Part shown: one piece after another, positions 1 through 7,693 of the stretch
How positions within the stretch are numbered: the stretch's first letter is position 1
Layout of the letters: every line of letters starts with the position of its first letter
Assembly (NCBI RefSeq): GCF_900086655.1
Contig: NZ_LT575476.1
Coordinates: 146,503-210,502, forward strand
Reading direction: 5' to 3'
DNA from: Paenibacillus tuaregi
GTDB taxonomy: Bacteria > Bacillota > Bacilli > Paenibacillales > Paenibacillaceae
DNA length: 64,000 nt
Made by a program: the position numbers and the translations under genes
Notes under the pieces: generated by a model
Database searches by the model: none
What the model was told of the DNA's origin: nothing
What the model saw: the letters and a program-made list of their open reading frames with translations, nothing else

Positions 1-2
1 GC

Positions 3-245
3 TCCGGGAAGGGCGGCTACAGCGGCGGCAGCCCGTCTGCGGGAGCGACGGGCGGTGGCGCAGGCTCGCGGCGGAAGCATGCGACCGCGAGCGGGATTTT
101 CAGCCCCGGCGGCAGTGAAGCCGGGGGCGAGGGCGAAACGCCTAAGCGCAAGAAGCGCAAGGGCGGCAAGAAAGGCGGCAGCGGCAAGAGTAAGGGCGCT
201 GCCAACAACGCGACAGCCGCTTTTGTGAGGAAGAAAAAGAAATAA
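3..245 (+). CDS. rnr: Ribonuclease R, C-terminal tail (partial)
   Basis: The open frame enters from the left edge and stops at TAA 243-245. The 80 visible residues are low-complexity Gly/Ser/Ala followed by a Lys-rich basic tail ending in KKKK, as in the disordered C-terminus after the S1 domain of RNase R. No catalytic part is in the window, so the call rests on composition and on position: rnr directly precedes smpB in many Bacillota, and RNase R works with SmpB-tmRNA in degrading mRNA from stalled ribosomes. A terminator follows at once, so rnr and smpB are probably separate transcripts here. Confidence 0.7.
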   Translation, partial: SGKGGYSGGSPSAGATGGGAGSRRKHATASGIFSPGGSEAGGEGETPKRKKRKGGKKGGSGKSKGAANNATAAFVRKKKK

Positions 246-253
246 GCATCATG

Positions 254-308
254 AACCGCCAAGATTGTATTGTCCACAATATACAGACAATACCTTGGCG
301 GTTTTTTT
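254..308 (+). terminator. Rho-independent terminator after rnr
   Basis: AACCGCCAAG pairs with CTTGGCGGTT around a long loop and is followed by seven T. It sits 8 bases after the stop codon. Confidence 0.85.
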
Positions 309-426
309 ATAGATCATTGCAGCTGTACATAGTGTATATAGATTAAAGGTTGACGGAGGTTTAATTGATTGGGTCTTATTCGTTTTTATTTATAGTTAAA
401 AGGAGTATTTTATAATCAGGATTACG

Positions 427-952
427 GTGGAATTAACTCCCATAGATAAAGCATATATAATTAAGAACATATATCCCTTATTCCTGTATGATTTATCCGG
501 TCATTACGGTAATCATCCGAATCGCTATGGCATTTATGAAGATAGTGATCAGATCAAGACATTAAGTGATCAATATGATATCCAGAATATATGGTGGGAA
601 AAGCCCAACGTGTTATTTCCTTTCTTAATTTGGGTGGATGATATACCAGCAGGCTTTATTTTAATCGCTACGCCGCCCCATTGTAATAAGGGGACTGATT
701 ATTTTGTGAATGAATTCTTCTTGCTTCAGTCGTTTAGGGCAGGGGAATAGCCGAAAAAGCGGCGGTAGCGTGTTTGAGCAATTTAAAGAGAAATGAGAGC
801 TGTTTACGAATCCTACTGAGAAGAATGTAGTAGGGCAGAAATTCTGGAGGAAAACGATATCGAACTATTGTAAGGGTGATTATGTGGAGGAATATGGGGA
901 CACTTTTGATGGTTATAAACTCATTTTTCGATTTGATAATACAGAGAGATAG
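427..952 (+). pseudogene. Decayed GNAT-like acetyltransferase
   Basis: A GTG-started frame codes for 107 residues up to TAG 748-750 (FRAGE then stop). The similarity in style continues after the stop only by changing frame. One frame gives GIAEKAAV, typical of the acetyl-CoA loop and helix of GNAT enzymes (expected RGQGIAEKAA). The next frame gives VFEQFKEK, a TGA where Trp is expected, then ELFTNP..NVVGQKFW, a typical GNAT C-terminus, to TAG 950-952. At least two frameshifts and one nonsense codon are therefore needed to read it as one gene. No good ribosome site lies at normal distance from the GTG; ATT 421 may be a mutated start. Family assignment is from motif pattern only. Confidence 0.6.
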
Positions 953-1131
953 TTCTGCCAGAAGGATGAGGGTACCAGGATGCCCGATGTAAGATAGATG
1001 TTGAATGCGCTTGATTTAGACGGGGGAGATTTGATACAATAATTTAACCTGCATGAATTACTTTAGGCTTCTGACATAAGTAACATGTTTAAGGCCTAAG
1101 GGATTCATAGAACGTTTGAAGGAGTGAGAAC

Positions 1132-1614
1132 ATGGGTAGTAAGAAAAGTGACGGGAAAGTTCTAGCCCAGAACAAGAAGGCTTCCCATGACTACTTCATC
1201 GAGGATACGTTTGAAGCGGGCATGGTGCTGACCGGGACGGAGATTAAATCGCTCCGTATGGCGCGGGCGAACATTGGGGATGCTTTTGCGACCATCCGGA
1301 ACGGTGAGATTCACATCCACAACATGCATATCAGTCCGTTCGAGCAGGGCAACCGCAGTAACCCGGAAGACCCGACACGTACGCGCAAGCTGCTAATGCA
1401 CAAAGCGCAGATTCATAAGCTGCTCGGCTTGTCGAAGCAGGAGGGTTATGCGATTGTGCCACTGAAGGTGTATATCCGCAACGGTTATGCGAAGCTGCTG
1501 ATCGGCCTTGGCAAAGGGAAGAAGCAGTATGACAAGCGCGATACGGCCGCGAAGCGGGATGCTCAGCGTGATATCCAGCGTGCGCTGCGGGAGAAGCAGA
1601 AGATCGCGAGGTAG
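1132..1614 (+). CDS. smpB: SsrA-binding protein SmpB
   Basis: 160 residues, the usual SmpB length. It binds the tRNA-like domain of tmRNA and brings it to stalled ribosomes for trans-translation. Visible signatures are the N-terminal [17 protein letters not shown] strand, the GTEIKSLR segment, the [14 protein letters not shown] strand and the basic C-terminal tail ([15 protein letters not shown]) that enters the mRNA channel. GAAGGAGTGAGAAC precedes the ATG at good spacing. Its RNA partner ssrA lies 265 bases downstream on the same strand. Confidence 0.97.
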   Translation: MGSKKSDGKVLAQNKKASHDYFIEDTFEAGMVLTGTEIKSLRMARANIGDAFATIRNGEIHIHNMHISPFEQGNRSNPEDPTRTRKLLMHKAQIHKLLGLSKQEGYAIVPLKVYIRNGYAKLLIGLGKGKKQYDKRDTAAKRDAQRDIQRALREKQKIAR

Positions 1615-1748
1615 CTTCTTTTGCCGGGATAGGACTTGGAATTTAGTTGGCGGAGTACCTTTGGTTGGTTTAGTTTCCGGGAAATGCCTCCGTTTGGTGA
1701 GGCTGTGAGCTTTTCCAACAAGTCCATAAGCATTTAGGCATTATGTTA

Positions 1749-1757
1749 TGCTATACT
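1749..1757 (+). promoter_or_regulatory. Possible extended -10 promoter of ssrA
   Basis: TGCTATACT matches an extended -10 (TG-N-TATACT). No convincing -35 box is visible upstream. It lies about 120 bases before the mature tmRNA 5' end, which would give a long precursor leader carrying the hairpins at 1772-1858. Confidence 0.4.
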
Positions 1758-1771
1758 AATTGATGTACCAA

Positions 1772-1858
1772 GGATTACAGCACTTGTGCTCGCTAATCCG
1801 TTAATCCATTTCGGCTTAACTTGAGACTGCTTGTAAGCAGGACTTCATTCATGCCGAA
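1772..1858 (+). other. Two hairpins in the tmRNA precursor leader
   Basis: The first hairpin (1772-1799) pairs GGATTA with TAATCC, with an inner GCAC/GTGC. The second (1810-1858) pairs TTCGGC with GCCGAA around a perfect CTGCTT-GT-AAGCAG. Neither is followed by a T run, so they do not look like terminators. They sit just before the mature 5' end and could be RNase processing signals or a separate structured RNA. Confidence 0.4.
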
Positions 1859-1879
1859 GAAACACCCTTTTCTTATTGA

Positions 1880-2241
1880 GGGGGCGTTTATGGATTCGAC
1901 GGGGGTAGTTCGAGCATGGGTAGCGGGTAGTGGGGACGCGTCCGCTTCATCAACGCTAAAGCCAATTAAACGGCAAACAAAACAACAACTTAGCTTTCGC
2001 AGCTTAATAACCTGCGTGCTAGCTCTACCCCTGCATCGCCCATGTGCCGGGAATAGGGCCCAACTTTAGTGGGATACGCTGTCACATCTCCGCCTGGGGT
2101 GTGCTGAAGAAGACAATCAGGCTGACCTTTCTGGAAGCCGGTTACGGGGCGTCTAGATCGGTGACATCAAAACTGTGACTACACCCGTAGACACCTATGT
2201 GGCGTTGCCTTCGGACAGGGGTTCGACTCCCCTCGCCTCCA
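1880..2241 (+). ncRNA. ssrA: Transfer-messenger RNA (tmRNA)
   Basis: The 5' GGGGGCG pairs with 3' CGCCTCC as a 7-bp acceptor stem (one G-U), followed by discriminator A; CCA is not encoded. The 3' end has a canonical GGTTCGACTCC T-arm. A tag reading frame begins at GGC 1972 and gives GKQNNNLAFAA followed by two TAA codons (2005-2010), preceded in the product by the charged alanine. The ...LAFAA end is a degradation tag of the LAA type. The last 56 bases are repeated at 3117-3175, marking an integration site. Pairs functionally with smpB. Confidence 0.96.
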
Positions 2242-2244
2242 TAT
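2186..2244 (+). repeat. att-like direct repeat, copy 1 (inside ssrA 3' end)
   Basis: 59 bases covering the last part of tmRNA and three bases beyond it. It is identical to 3117-3175 except C2224 versus T3155, which lies in the T-loop. The copy inside tmRNA has the canonical TTCGA loop, so it is the functional one. Confidence 0.9.
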
Positions 2245-2255
2245 GAAGTAATAAA

Positions 2256-2283
2256 AAAAGCGACCGATAAAGGTCGCTTTTTT
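2256..2283 (+). terminator. Terminator of ssrA / toxin operon (bidirectional)
   Basis: AAAGCGACC pairs with GGTCGCTTT around GATAAA, with an A run before and a T run after, so it can stop both tmRNA (+) and the doc transcript (-). Confidence 0.9.
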
Positions 2284-2288
2284 GCATT

Positions 2289-2696
2289 TTATGATTTGGG
2301 GATCGTGATGCAGTGGGCTTCAATGATGGCAGCTGTTTGTTGACGGTCGAATTGATGGTTGACCATATCCACTGCAAAGTTCTCGGCTTTCTTTGGATCC
2401 ATCTTGAAGTGCAGGCCATTATAGCGTAGGAAGACAACCAGTGCTGTAAAAGCAGTTCGTTTATTTGCGTTGTGGAAAGGGTGATTTTGGCCAAGGGATT
2501 CAAACAAAGCAGCGGCTTTCTCGAAAATAGTAGGATAAGCATCTTCGCCAAAGGCAGAAGATTGAGGTCGATGGACAGCCGATTCGAGTAATCCAGGTTC
2601 TTTGATTCCAATATGTTCCCCCGGACTATATCGTTGTATCATGGCTACATTGATTGCTATTACTTCTTGGACGGATAAATAGCGGATGGATGTCAT
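2289..2696 (-). CDS. doc: Doc/Fic-fold toxin (death-on-curing family)
   Basis: 135 residues. The Fic motif HPFHNANKR at residues 72-80 carries the catalytic His72 and the NKR phosphate-binding end. This matches the Doc branch, which phosphorylates EF-Tu (family knowledge) and stops translation. The length fits Doc rather than the larger AMP-transferring Fic proteins. Its ATG overlaps the antitoxin stop as ATGA (2693-2696), so it is translationally coupled and made after the antitoxin. It lies between the two att-like repeats, consistent with a role in keeping the element. Confidence 0.92.
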   Translation of the reverse strand: MTSIRYLSVQEVIAINVAMIQRYSPGEHIGIKEPGLLESAVHRPQSSAFGEDAYPTIFEKAAALFESLGQNHPFHNANKRTAFTALVVFLRYNGLHFKMDPKKAENFAVDMVNHQFDRQQTAAIIEAHCITIPKS

Positions 2697-2956
2697 CTGT
2701 CTTTAAGTCCTCGAAGTGTTTGATCGTATTCTTCAATGACATCCGTCAAAGTATCCATGAAGTCCGCACTTATTCCTTCAGGTAAGGAGACCTTTGTTGA
2801 CTTCTTAATAATGATTTCTCCTGTGGCTGGACTAACATCAATGCTGACTGTGTCGCCTTGATCCAGCCCAATCTGCTTCAAAGCATCAGTCATGGTTATA
2901 CCGAGGCTGTTGCCAAACTTGGTCACTTTTCGTTCCATCTCAACCATCCTATTCAT
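2693..2956 (-). CDS. AbrB/MazE-type antitoxin of the Doc toxin
   Basis: 87 residues. The N-terminal half (ERKVTKFGNSLGITMTDAL) is a swapped-hairpin AbrB/MazE DNA-binding fold, followed by DTVSIDV and a repeat IIIKKS strand. The C-terminal 30 residues are acidic and helical (DFMDTLTDVIEEYDQTLRGL), the likely toxin-binding part. AGGAGG lies 7 bases before the ATG at 2956, choosing the start over the inner Met codons. It probably represses its own operon through the palindrome at 2983-2998. Many Doc toxins instead pair with Phd; this AbrB-like partner is a known alternative. Confidence 0.88.
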   Translation of the reverse strand: MNRMVEMERKVTKFGNSLGITMTDALKQIGLDQGDTVSIDVSPATGEIIIKKSTKVSLPEGISADFMDTLTDVIEEYDQTLRGLKDR

Positions 2957-2982
2957 TAGATTTCCTCCTTTTCATCTTATTC

Positions 2983-3002
2983 AATTGTTATAACAATTAT
3001 AC
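2983..3002 (-). promoter_or_regulatory. Operator and -10 of the toxin-antitoxin operon
   Basis: AATTGTTATAACAATT (2983-2998) is a perfect 16-bp palindrome. On the minus strand it overlaps a TATAAT -10 box (2997-3002). A bound antitoxin would block the promoter; the -35 region is weak. Confidence 0.65.
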
Positions 3003-3116
3003 AGTTATGGAATTGTAATTTAAACTATAGAGTTGAAGTTTGAACTATTTAATCCAGGTAGATATGAAAAGTGGGGATATCATCTTTATGCCAGTCGGCA
3101 GCAGTGACTGCTTCAT

Positions 3117-3175
3117 CGTAGACACCTATGTGGCGTTGCCTTCGGACAGGGGTTTGACTCCCCTCGCCTCCATAT
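3117..3175 (+). repeat. att-like direct repeat, copy 2 (displaced tmRNA 3' end)
   Basis: A 59-base copy of 2186-2244 with one change in the T-loop (TTTGA for TTCGA). It has no tmRNA body upstream, so it is a relic of the original gene end. Between the antitoxin operator and this copy (3003-3116) no gene is supported; a minus-strand frame there ends at 3049 and may be a truncated gene tail. Confidence 0.88.
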
Positions 3176-3177
3176 TT

Positions 3178-3204
3178 AAAAACCCGCTCATTGAGCGGGT
3201 TTTT
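3178..3204 (+). terminator. Terminator after the displaced tmRNA end
   Basis: AAACCCGCTCA pairs with TGAGCGGGTTT and runs into T5. It was probably the original ssrA terminator before insertion. Confidence 0.85.
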
Positions 3205-3354
3205 GCCTTTTAAAGAGTGAACTTTCAGACTAAATGTAGAGATTAGATATTTGGAGGACAAAGTAAGGCTTCTTTCCTCTTGCATGCCAAGAGGCCGACC
3301 CTTGTTCTTCTTCAGTTTGACCGAATTATCTCGGCAACTCGTTTTTGGATTAAC

Positions 3355-3861
3355 TTATTTCAATTTTCCTGCACGGATGTCGTCGGTCATCCCTTTATAA
3401 GGCGCTTTGGAAATTAGTTCTTGATTGTCCATGCCGGCGTTTTCCAAAAATGTGATATCAGCAAATTCAGGCACAACATATTTTGGATAAGTTTCATATT
3501 TTTCGCGCGATTCTTTCATTAATTCGAGATGATCATTTTGATAACAAACTGTAATTTCTGGATGTTCATGAACCCATTTTGGGAAAAAGATAACACCGTG
3601 CATTCGTTTTTCATTTGGCATAAAGTTCAGGGATACGTCGGTCCCTGTTGGCTCGGTCCAGGATACTTTATAAACGCCTTCTGTTAGTTTTACAATATCA
3701 ACTTCCTGGTCGCGCACCCAACGGCCCCCAACCATGCCGCTATGGATACGATAATCAATGGTATGGTCATTCTTGATGTAGATTTCGTATTCCCAACCAT
3801 TTTCATAAGTATAAATCATATGACTTCCAACAAAGTCTTTTAAAGCTTCTTTCGGCTGCAT
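3355..3861 (-). CDS. padC: Phenolic acid decarboxylase
   Basis: 168 residues, nearly identical over most of its length to Bacillus PadC. It removes CO2 from ferulic, p-coumaric and caffeic acid, giving vinyl phenols; a cytosolic detoxification of plant cell-wall acids. The active-site residues known for the family are present: Tyr17, Tyr19, Arg47 and Glu70, in IYTYENG, GGRWVRD and SWTEPTG. The N-terminus is six residues longer than in Bacillus subtilis ([10 protein letters not shown]). AAGGAG lies 8 bases before the ATG. It follows the NmrA-like gene with a 42-base gap and may share its promoter. No padR-like repressor is nearby; the LysR gene at 4987 is the likely regulator. Confidence 0.96.
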   Translation of the reverse strand: MQPKEALKDFVGSHMIYTYENGWEYEIYIKNDHTIDYRIHSGMVGGRWVRDQEVDIVKLTEGVYKVSWTEPTGTDVSLNFMPNEKRMHGVIFFPKWVHEHPEITVCYQNDHLELMKESREKYETYPKYVVPEFADITFLENAGMDNQELISKAPYKGMTDDIRAGKLK

Positions 3862-3903
3862 ATGGATTTCTCCTTATTTAAATAACTGCCTGCTTGAACG
3901 GTT

Positions 3904-4863
3904 TTATTTCATATCCCGCCAGTTTTGGATATTGTTCTCCCAAATATATTTATATTTTCCGATAATATCTCTTGCTGTTTTTGGTTTTTGTCCAGTCAAA
4001 GTTTCAATGGCATCGGAATGTACATTTAAAAGCCCTTCTTTAATGCTGGCATCGGTTGTCACAAGATCATCGCCGCAGAATGGAACAGGCGAGCGGGAGA
4101 AATCTCCGGTAATTTCTCTGGGAATGTGCAGTTTCTCCAGATGTTCATAATATTGCTCCGCATTCACAGGAATATACTCCAGGTCTCTACCGGAAACTTC
4201 TTTAATGAGGTTGCACAAATCCCTTACGGAAACAGACTCTGATCCTACGATATTATAAGCCTCGTTGTCTTTGGCCTTTCCGAGCAATGCTGCGGCTGCG
4301 GCTCTTGCGCAATCATCTTTGTGAACTAAAGTAGCCCGTTCTTCGCCGGCGGTGCTCAACCATTTATTGTCTGACATTAGTGCCAACATCGTATACATAG
4401 TCAGATAGTTTTCTAAATATAAGTTGTTTCTCATTGCGTTGTAGGTAATACCTGTTGACTTTAAGTAGTTTTCAGTTGCTGTATGGTCTGGAGTAACAAA
4501 TACGTGAGCGTAATTAGGATCTGTTGCACCGATAAATGAACTATACGTGATGTGGGAGATTCCTGCTTTGATTGCCGTATCAATCGCATTTTTGTGTTGT
4601 TGGACTCTTCTGCCTACTTCAAGGCCAGAGACAATATAGATGCGGTCACCATCTTTGAAAGCCCGTTCCATGGATGGAATGTCATCATAATTGATTTCAA
4701 AGATTTTGACTCCGGCATTTTCCCAACGTTGAACCGTATCTTTGGGAATTCTGTCTTTCTTCATACATGTGAAGGTTAAATTGTGACCATCTACTTCTGC
4801 GAGAACTGTTTCTGCCACACGGCTTGCTAGTTGACCATCTACACCTGTTACAATATAACGCAT
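3904..4863 (-). CDS. NmrA-family NAD(P)-binding reductase
   Basis: 319 residues from the ATG that has AAGGA six bases upstream; a GTG 33 bases earlier is possible but has no ribosome site. The N-terminal VTGVDGQLA (residues 5-13) is a Rossmann glycine motif of the atypical SDR type. The middle TYSSFIGA and DHTATENYL segments resemble the NmrA/quinone oxidoreductase 2 group. It lacks the classic YxxxK pair, as in that group. Likely an NAD(P)H-dependent reductase or redox sensor in the cytosol. It is divergent from a LysR gene and upstream of padC. Confidence 0.8.
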   Translation of the reverse strand: MRYIVTGVDGQLASRVAETVLAEVDGHNLTFTCMKKDRIPKDTVQRWENAGVKIFEINYDDIPSMERAFKDGDRIYIVSGLEVGRRVQQHKNAIDTAIKAGISHITYSSFIGATDPNYAHVFVTPDHTATENYLKSTGITYNAMRNNLYLENYLTMYTMLALMSDNKWLSTAGEERATLVHKDDCARAAAAALLGKAKDNEAYNIVGSESVSVRDLCNLIKEVSGRDLEYIPVNAEQYYEHLEKLHIPREITGDFSRSPVPFCGDDLVTTDASIKEGLLNVHSDAIETLTGQKPKTARDIIGKYKYIWENNIQNWRDMK

Positions 4864-4905
4864 GTCTATTCCTTCTTCCTTAGTGATAACTTTCACAAGG
4901 AAAGA

Positions 4906-4946
4906 ATAGCATAGGTTGACACTAGTGTGAAATTACCCTATGTTAT
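4906..4946. promoter_or_regulatory. Likely LysR operator between divergent genes
   Basis: An imperfect inverted repeat (left ATAGCATAGGTT, right AACCCTATGTTAT-like arm) flanks the perfect palindrome ACACTAGTGT at 4919-4928. It lies between the starts of the reductase and the LysR gene, the usual place for a LysR-type binding region. Confidence 0.6.
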
Positions 4947-4986
4947 GATTTATAAAAAGGATTTATTACTAAAAAGGGTGTTTCAA

Positions 4987-5868
4987 ATGAATATTCAGCA
5001 ATTAAGGTGTTTTGTTTCTCTTGCTGAGACACTGAATTTTTCAACAACGGCTGAGAAATTAAATTTGACACAACCTGCTGTAAGCCACAACATCAAAAGT
5101 TTAGAAAATGAGTTGGGAATCATTTTATTTGTTCGCAACAAAAGGACTGTTCATTTGACTCTAGCCGGCAATAGCTTTTACGAGGATATGGAAGGACTTC
5201 TATTTAGGTTAGACCAATCCATCAAGAAAGCAAAACGGCTTTCGGAAAAATATGAAAGCACCCTGGTTATCGGATACACGGAGACTGTTTTTGAGAAGAA
5301 GGTCTTGCCGGACATTATTAGGAGATTTAAGGAAAAATACCCGCAGATTCAAATTCAGTTGAAAAAATCTAATCTGACTAGGGAGAAAGAAGATTTATTA
5401 AACCAAAAGTTTGATATCATATTTACTTCGGAAGATAATTTGGGGAAAGACATAGATTTTTGTTTTTATCCGGTGCTTCAAGGGACCTATGTTTGTGTGC
5501 TGCCCAAAAATCACCCTTTCGCAAATGAAAGTGAGCTGGATATCGAGCAATTAAATCATCAATCGATCATTTTATTTGACGAGCACCAATCCCCTCCAAC
5601 CCTGAAAAGGATGAACAGGAAAATTACTGAGAGTTGTCCTGATTCCATTTATACCTATGGAGACACCATAAATACAGTACATACCATGATAAAAAGTGAT
5701 CTTGGCGTTTCGGTTCTGCCCGACTTTGTGATTGGAGAGGATAGCGAGATCGCCTTTGTTCCTTTAAGCTACAGTGAAGAAGTGGTTTATGGTCTTGCTT
5801 GCCTTAGAAGCGAAGAGCGTTTAGAAGTGAAACGTTGGATTTCAACTATAAAAGAGTTACTTAATTAA
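4987..5868 (+). CDS. LysR-family transcriptional regulator
   Basis: 293 residues from ATG 4987, which has AAGGGTG six bases before it; an upstream start at 4927 would run into the operator. The N-terminal winged helix (LRCFVSLAETLNFSTTAEKL, then TQPAVSHNIKSLE) is a textbook LysR HTH. The rest is a substrate-binding-like effector domain. It is divergent from the reductase-padC pair and probably controls it, perhaps in response to a phenolic acid (inference). AT-rich like its neighbours. Confidence 0.92.
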   Translation: MNIQQLRCFVSLAETLNFSTTAEKLNLTQPAVSHNIKSLENELGIILFVRNKRTVHLTLAGNSFYEDMEGLLFRLDQSIKKAKRLSEKYESTLVIGYTETVFEKKVLPDIIRRFKEKYPQIQIQLKKSNLTREKEDLLNQKFDIIFTSEDNLGKDIDFCFYPVLQGTYVCVLPKNHPFANESELDIEQLNHQSIILFDEHQSPPTLKRMNRKITESCPDSIYTYGDTINTVHTMIKSDLGVSVLPDFVIGEDSEIAFVPLSYSEEVVYGLACLRSEERLEVKRWISTIKELLN

Positions 5869-5950
5869 ACCGAAATCTCAACCGGGCAATGAGGACTGTC
5901 CGGCAGCTAGGCTGTAGGATTGCAGTTCCCGGTTTTGTACAAAATCGAAA

Positions 5951-5986
5951 ACCCTGCTGGCTTATCATTGCTGGCAGGGTCTTTTT
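5951..5986 (+). terminator. Terminator after the LysR gene
   Basis: ACCCTGC pairs with GCAGGGT, followed by CTTTTT. Just before it, CCGGG at 5882 and CCCGG at 5929 could form a wider outer hairpin. The rest of the gap to arsB (5987-6191) holds no gene that I can support. Confidence 0.75.
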
Positions 5987-6191
5987 GGCATTCGGGGACT
6001 TAATTGCAGTCATGATTGGTTTAGCTTATCCAAGGTTTTCTTTTCGAAATAATAGCTTAGATATTATATAGTTATTAAGATCAACTAGTCAGTTAGCAGG
6101 TGGTATAGATTAGGCTGGAATATAACCTAGAGGGGACGACTGGTTAACGGAGCAATGATTGCTGCATTTGAGTTTACAACAGGAGGAATAT

Positions 6192-7484
6192 ATGGTTTAC
6201 ACTGCTGCACTTATTTTTTTGATTACCCTTCTTCTAGTGATTTGGCAGCCTAGAGGGCTTAACATTGGATGGTCTGCGCTTGGGGGTGCTGTCCTTGCCC
6301 TTGTATGCGGGGTGGTGAGCTTTAAGGATGTCCAGGATGTCACCTTAATCGTATGGAACGCCACTTTGACCTTTGTGGCCATTATATTAATCTCGCTGAT
6401 TCTAGAAGAGATTGGCTTCTTCGAGTGGGCTGCGCTTCACATGGCACGAGCCGCCAAGGGAAATGGAATAAGAATGTTTATCTACGTGATCGTTCTAGGA
6501 GCGGTGGTAGCTGCATTATTTGCCAATGATGGGGGAGCGTTAATATTAACCCCGATTGTCCTAGCTATGGTTCGGGCACTGAAGTTTGATAACCGAATGA
6601 TCCTGCCTTTCATTATGGCCAGCGGATTTATTGCGGATACCACTTCACTGCCTTTCGTAATTAGCAACTTAGTTAACATTGTGTCTGCCGACTATTTTAA
6701 TATTGGGTTCATAGAGTATACGGTTCGTATGTTTGTACCCAATCTGTTCTCTTTAGGGGCCAGTATTCTGGTGCTTTATTTATTATTCAGGAAGAGCATT
6801 CCAGGTAAGTATAACGTGGATGAGCTCAGAAAGCCTAAGGAAGCCATTAAAGACTTGCGTATGTTCAAATTGTCATGGGTTATTTTGGGCGTCCTTTTAG
6901 CTGCGTATTTTCTAAGCGGAATTATTTCTTTGCCTGTATCTCTTTTTGCTGGAATCGCTGCGATTGTCTTTATCTTGATGGCTAGAAATAGCGAAGCCGT
7001 CGAGCTGAAAAGTGTGATTAAGGGTGCGCCATGGAATATCGTTGTGTTTTCTGTTGGAATGTACGTTGTTGTATACGGCTTGCGAAATGTTGGCTTAACG
7101 GACCGGTTAGGGACACTTATTGAAGCCATGGCGTCTCAGGGGTTATATGCAGCTACGCTTGGTATGGGCTTCTTGTCGGCTGTGCTTTCGTCGCTAATGA
7201 ACAATATGCCTACGGTAATGATTGATGCATTAGCGATTAAAGGAACACATGCGGAGGGTGCAATTCGGGAGGCCTTTGTATATGCGAACGTCATCGGCTC
7301 GGACCTTGGGCCCAAGATTACACCTATTGGTTCTTTGGCAACCTTGTTATGGCTTCATGTTTTGTCCAGTAAAGGCATTAAGATTACGTGGGGGTACTAT
7401 TTCAAAATCGGCATCATTCTGACGATACCAACTCTGTTTATTGTATTAACCGGATTATATATATGGCTTCAGTTTATTTCATAA
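6192..7484 (+). CDS. arsB: Arsenite efflux membrane protein ArsB
   Basis: 430 residues with about eleven hydrophobic segments, the ArsB/NhaD-type ion transporter fold. It expels arsenite or antimonite across the membrane, by itself or with an ArsA ATPase. The motif blocks [16 protein letters not shown] and [16 protein letters not shown] are the paired family signatures, and the [21 protein letters not shown] stretch is highly typical of ArsB. AGGAGG is 6 bases before ATG 6192; the longer frame from 6159 starts before the ribosome site. No arsR, arsC or arsA lies beside it, so control is not visible here. Confidence 0.93.
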   Translation: MVYTAALIFLITLLLVIWQPRGLNIGWSALGGAVLALVCGVVSFKDVQDVTLIVWNATLTFVAIILISLILEEIGFFEWAALHMARAAKGNGIRMFIYVIVLGAVVAALFANDGGALILTPIVLAMVRALKFDNRMILPFIMASGFIADTTSLPFVISNLVNIVSADYFNIGFIEYTVRMFVPNLFSLGASILVLYLLFRKSIPGKYNVDELRKPKEAIKDLRMFKLSWVILGVLLAAYFLSGIISLPVSLFAGIAAIVFILMARNSEAVELKSVIKGAPWNIVVFSVGMYVVVYGLRNVGLTDRLGTLIEAMASQGLYAATLGMGFLSAVLSSLMNNMPTVMIDALAIKGTHAEGAIREAFVYANVIGSDLGPKITPIGSLATLLWLHVLSSKGIKITWGYYFKIGIILTIPTLFIVLTGLYIWLQFIS

Positions 7485-7498
7485 CAATAAAAAACTTG

Positions 7499-7574
7499 TA
7501 TAAGTTGAACTTAAGAATTACCCCTAGACAAGTTGTGAAATGCCTCTGGAGAAGCAGCGCGTTCGCCTTTGTGG
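7499..7574 (+). repeat. Dispersed intergenic repeat, copy R1
   Basis: Bases 7499-7555 match 11323-11379 at 51 of 57 positions without gaps. The block continues with GCGTTCGCCTTTGTG, shared with the copy at 28440-28615. No coding potential. Lies after arsB. Confidence 0.8.
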
Positions 7575-7639
7575 TTATGGACCAGTTCCGCGGCGTTTGT
7601 GTGGTCAAGGGGAATATAGATGGTTCTCTTTAAAACAAT

Positions 7640-7681
7640 TTGCCCGTCGTCACTGACACTCTGTCAGGTGATAACGGGCAA
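7640..7681. terminator. Long hairpin between convergent genes, copy 1
   Basis: TTGCCCGT pairs with ACGGGCAA, and the inner TCACTGACA pairs with TGTCAGGTGA. It sits between arsB (+) and the MBL gene (-). A 42-base copy with three changes is at 17771-17812. It probably ends transcription, mainly from the minus strand where it is followed by a T-rich stretch. Confidence 0.7.
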
Positions 7682-7693
7682 TTAGTTATGCTT

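Larger units (their letters stand above)
2245..3175. mobile_element. Att-bounded mini-island carrying a toxin-antitoxin pair
   Basis: A 931-bp segment between two direct copies of the tmRNA 3' end. It holds its own terminator, a Doc-type toxin, an AbrB-type antitoxin, an operator and a short unassigned stretch. The second copy is followed by another terminator (3178-3204), plausibly the original one of ssrA. tmRNA is a well-known target of tyrosine integrases, but no integrase or excisionase is encoded here. It is either a remnant after internal deletion or a non-autonomous element moved in trans. Confidence 0.75.

Noticed and set aside
17-277. Proline/leucine-rich frame opposite the rnr tail
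   Set aside because: Caused by the GC-rich low-complexity tail; no start site.
2195-2611. 138-codon frame on the minus strand overlapping doc
   Set aside because: A shadow of the toxin gene that also reads through the tmRNA end; the Doc frame has the catalytic motif and ribosome site.
3049-3285. Minus-strand frame of 78 codons over the second att copy
   Set aside because: It runs across a tmRNA-derived repeat and a terminator and has no ribosome site. Only its last about 22 codons look protein-like, perhaps the tail of a lost gene.
5889-6071. 60-codon frame after the LysR gene
   Set aside because: It contains the terminator at 5951-5986 and no ribosome site.
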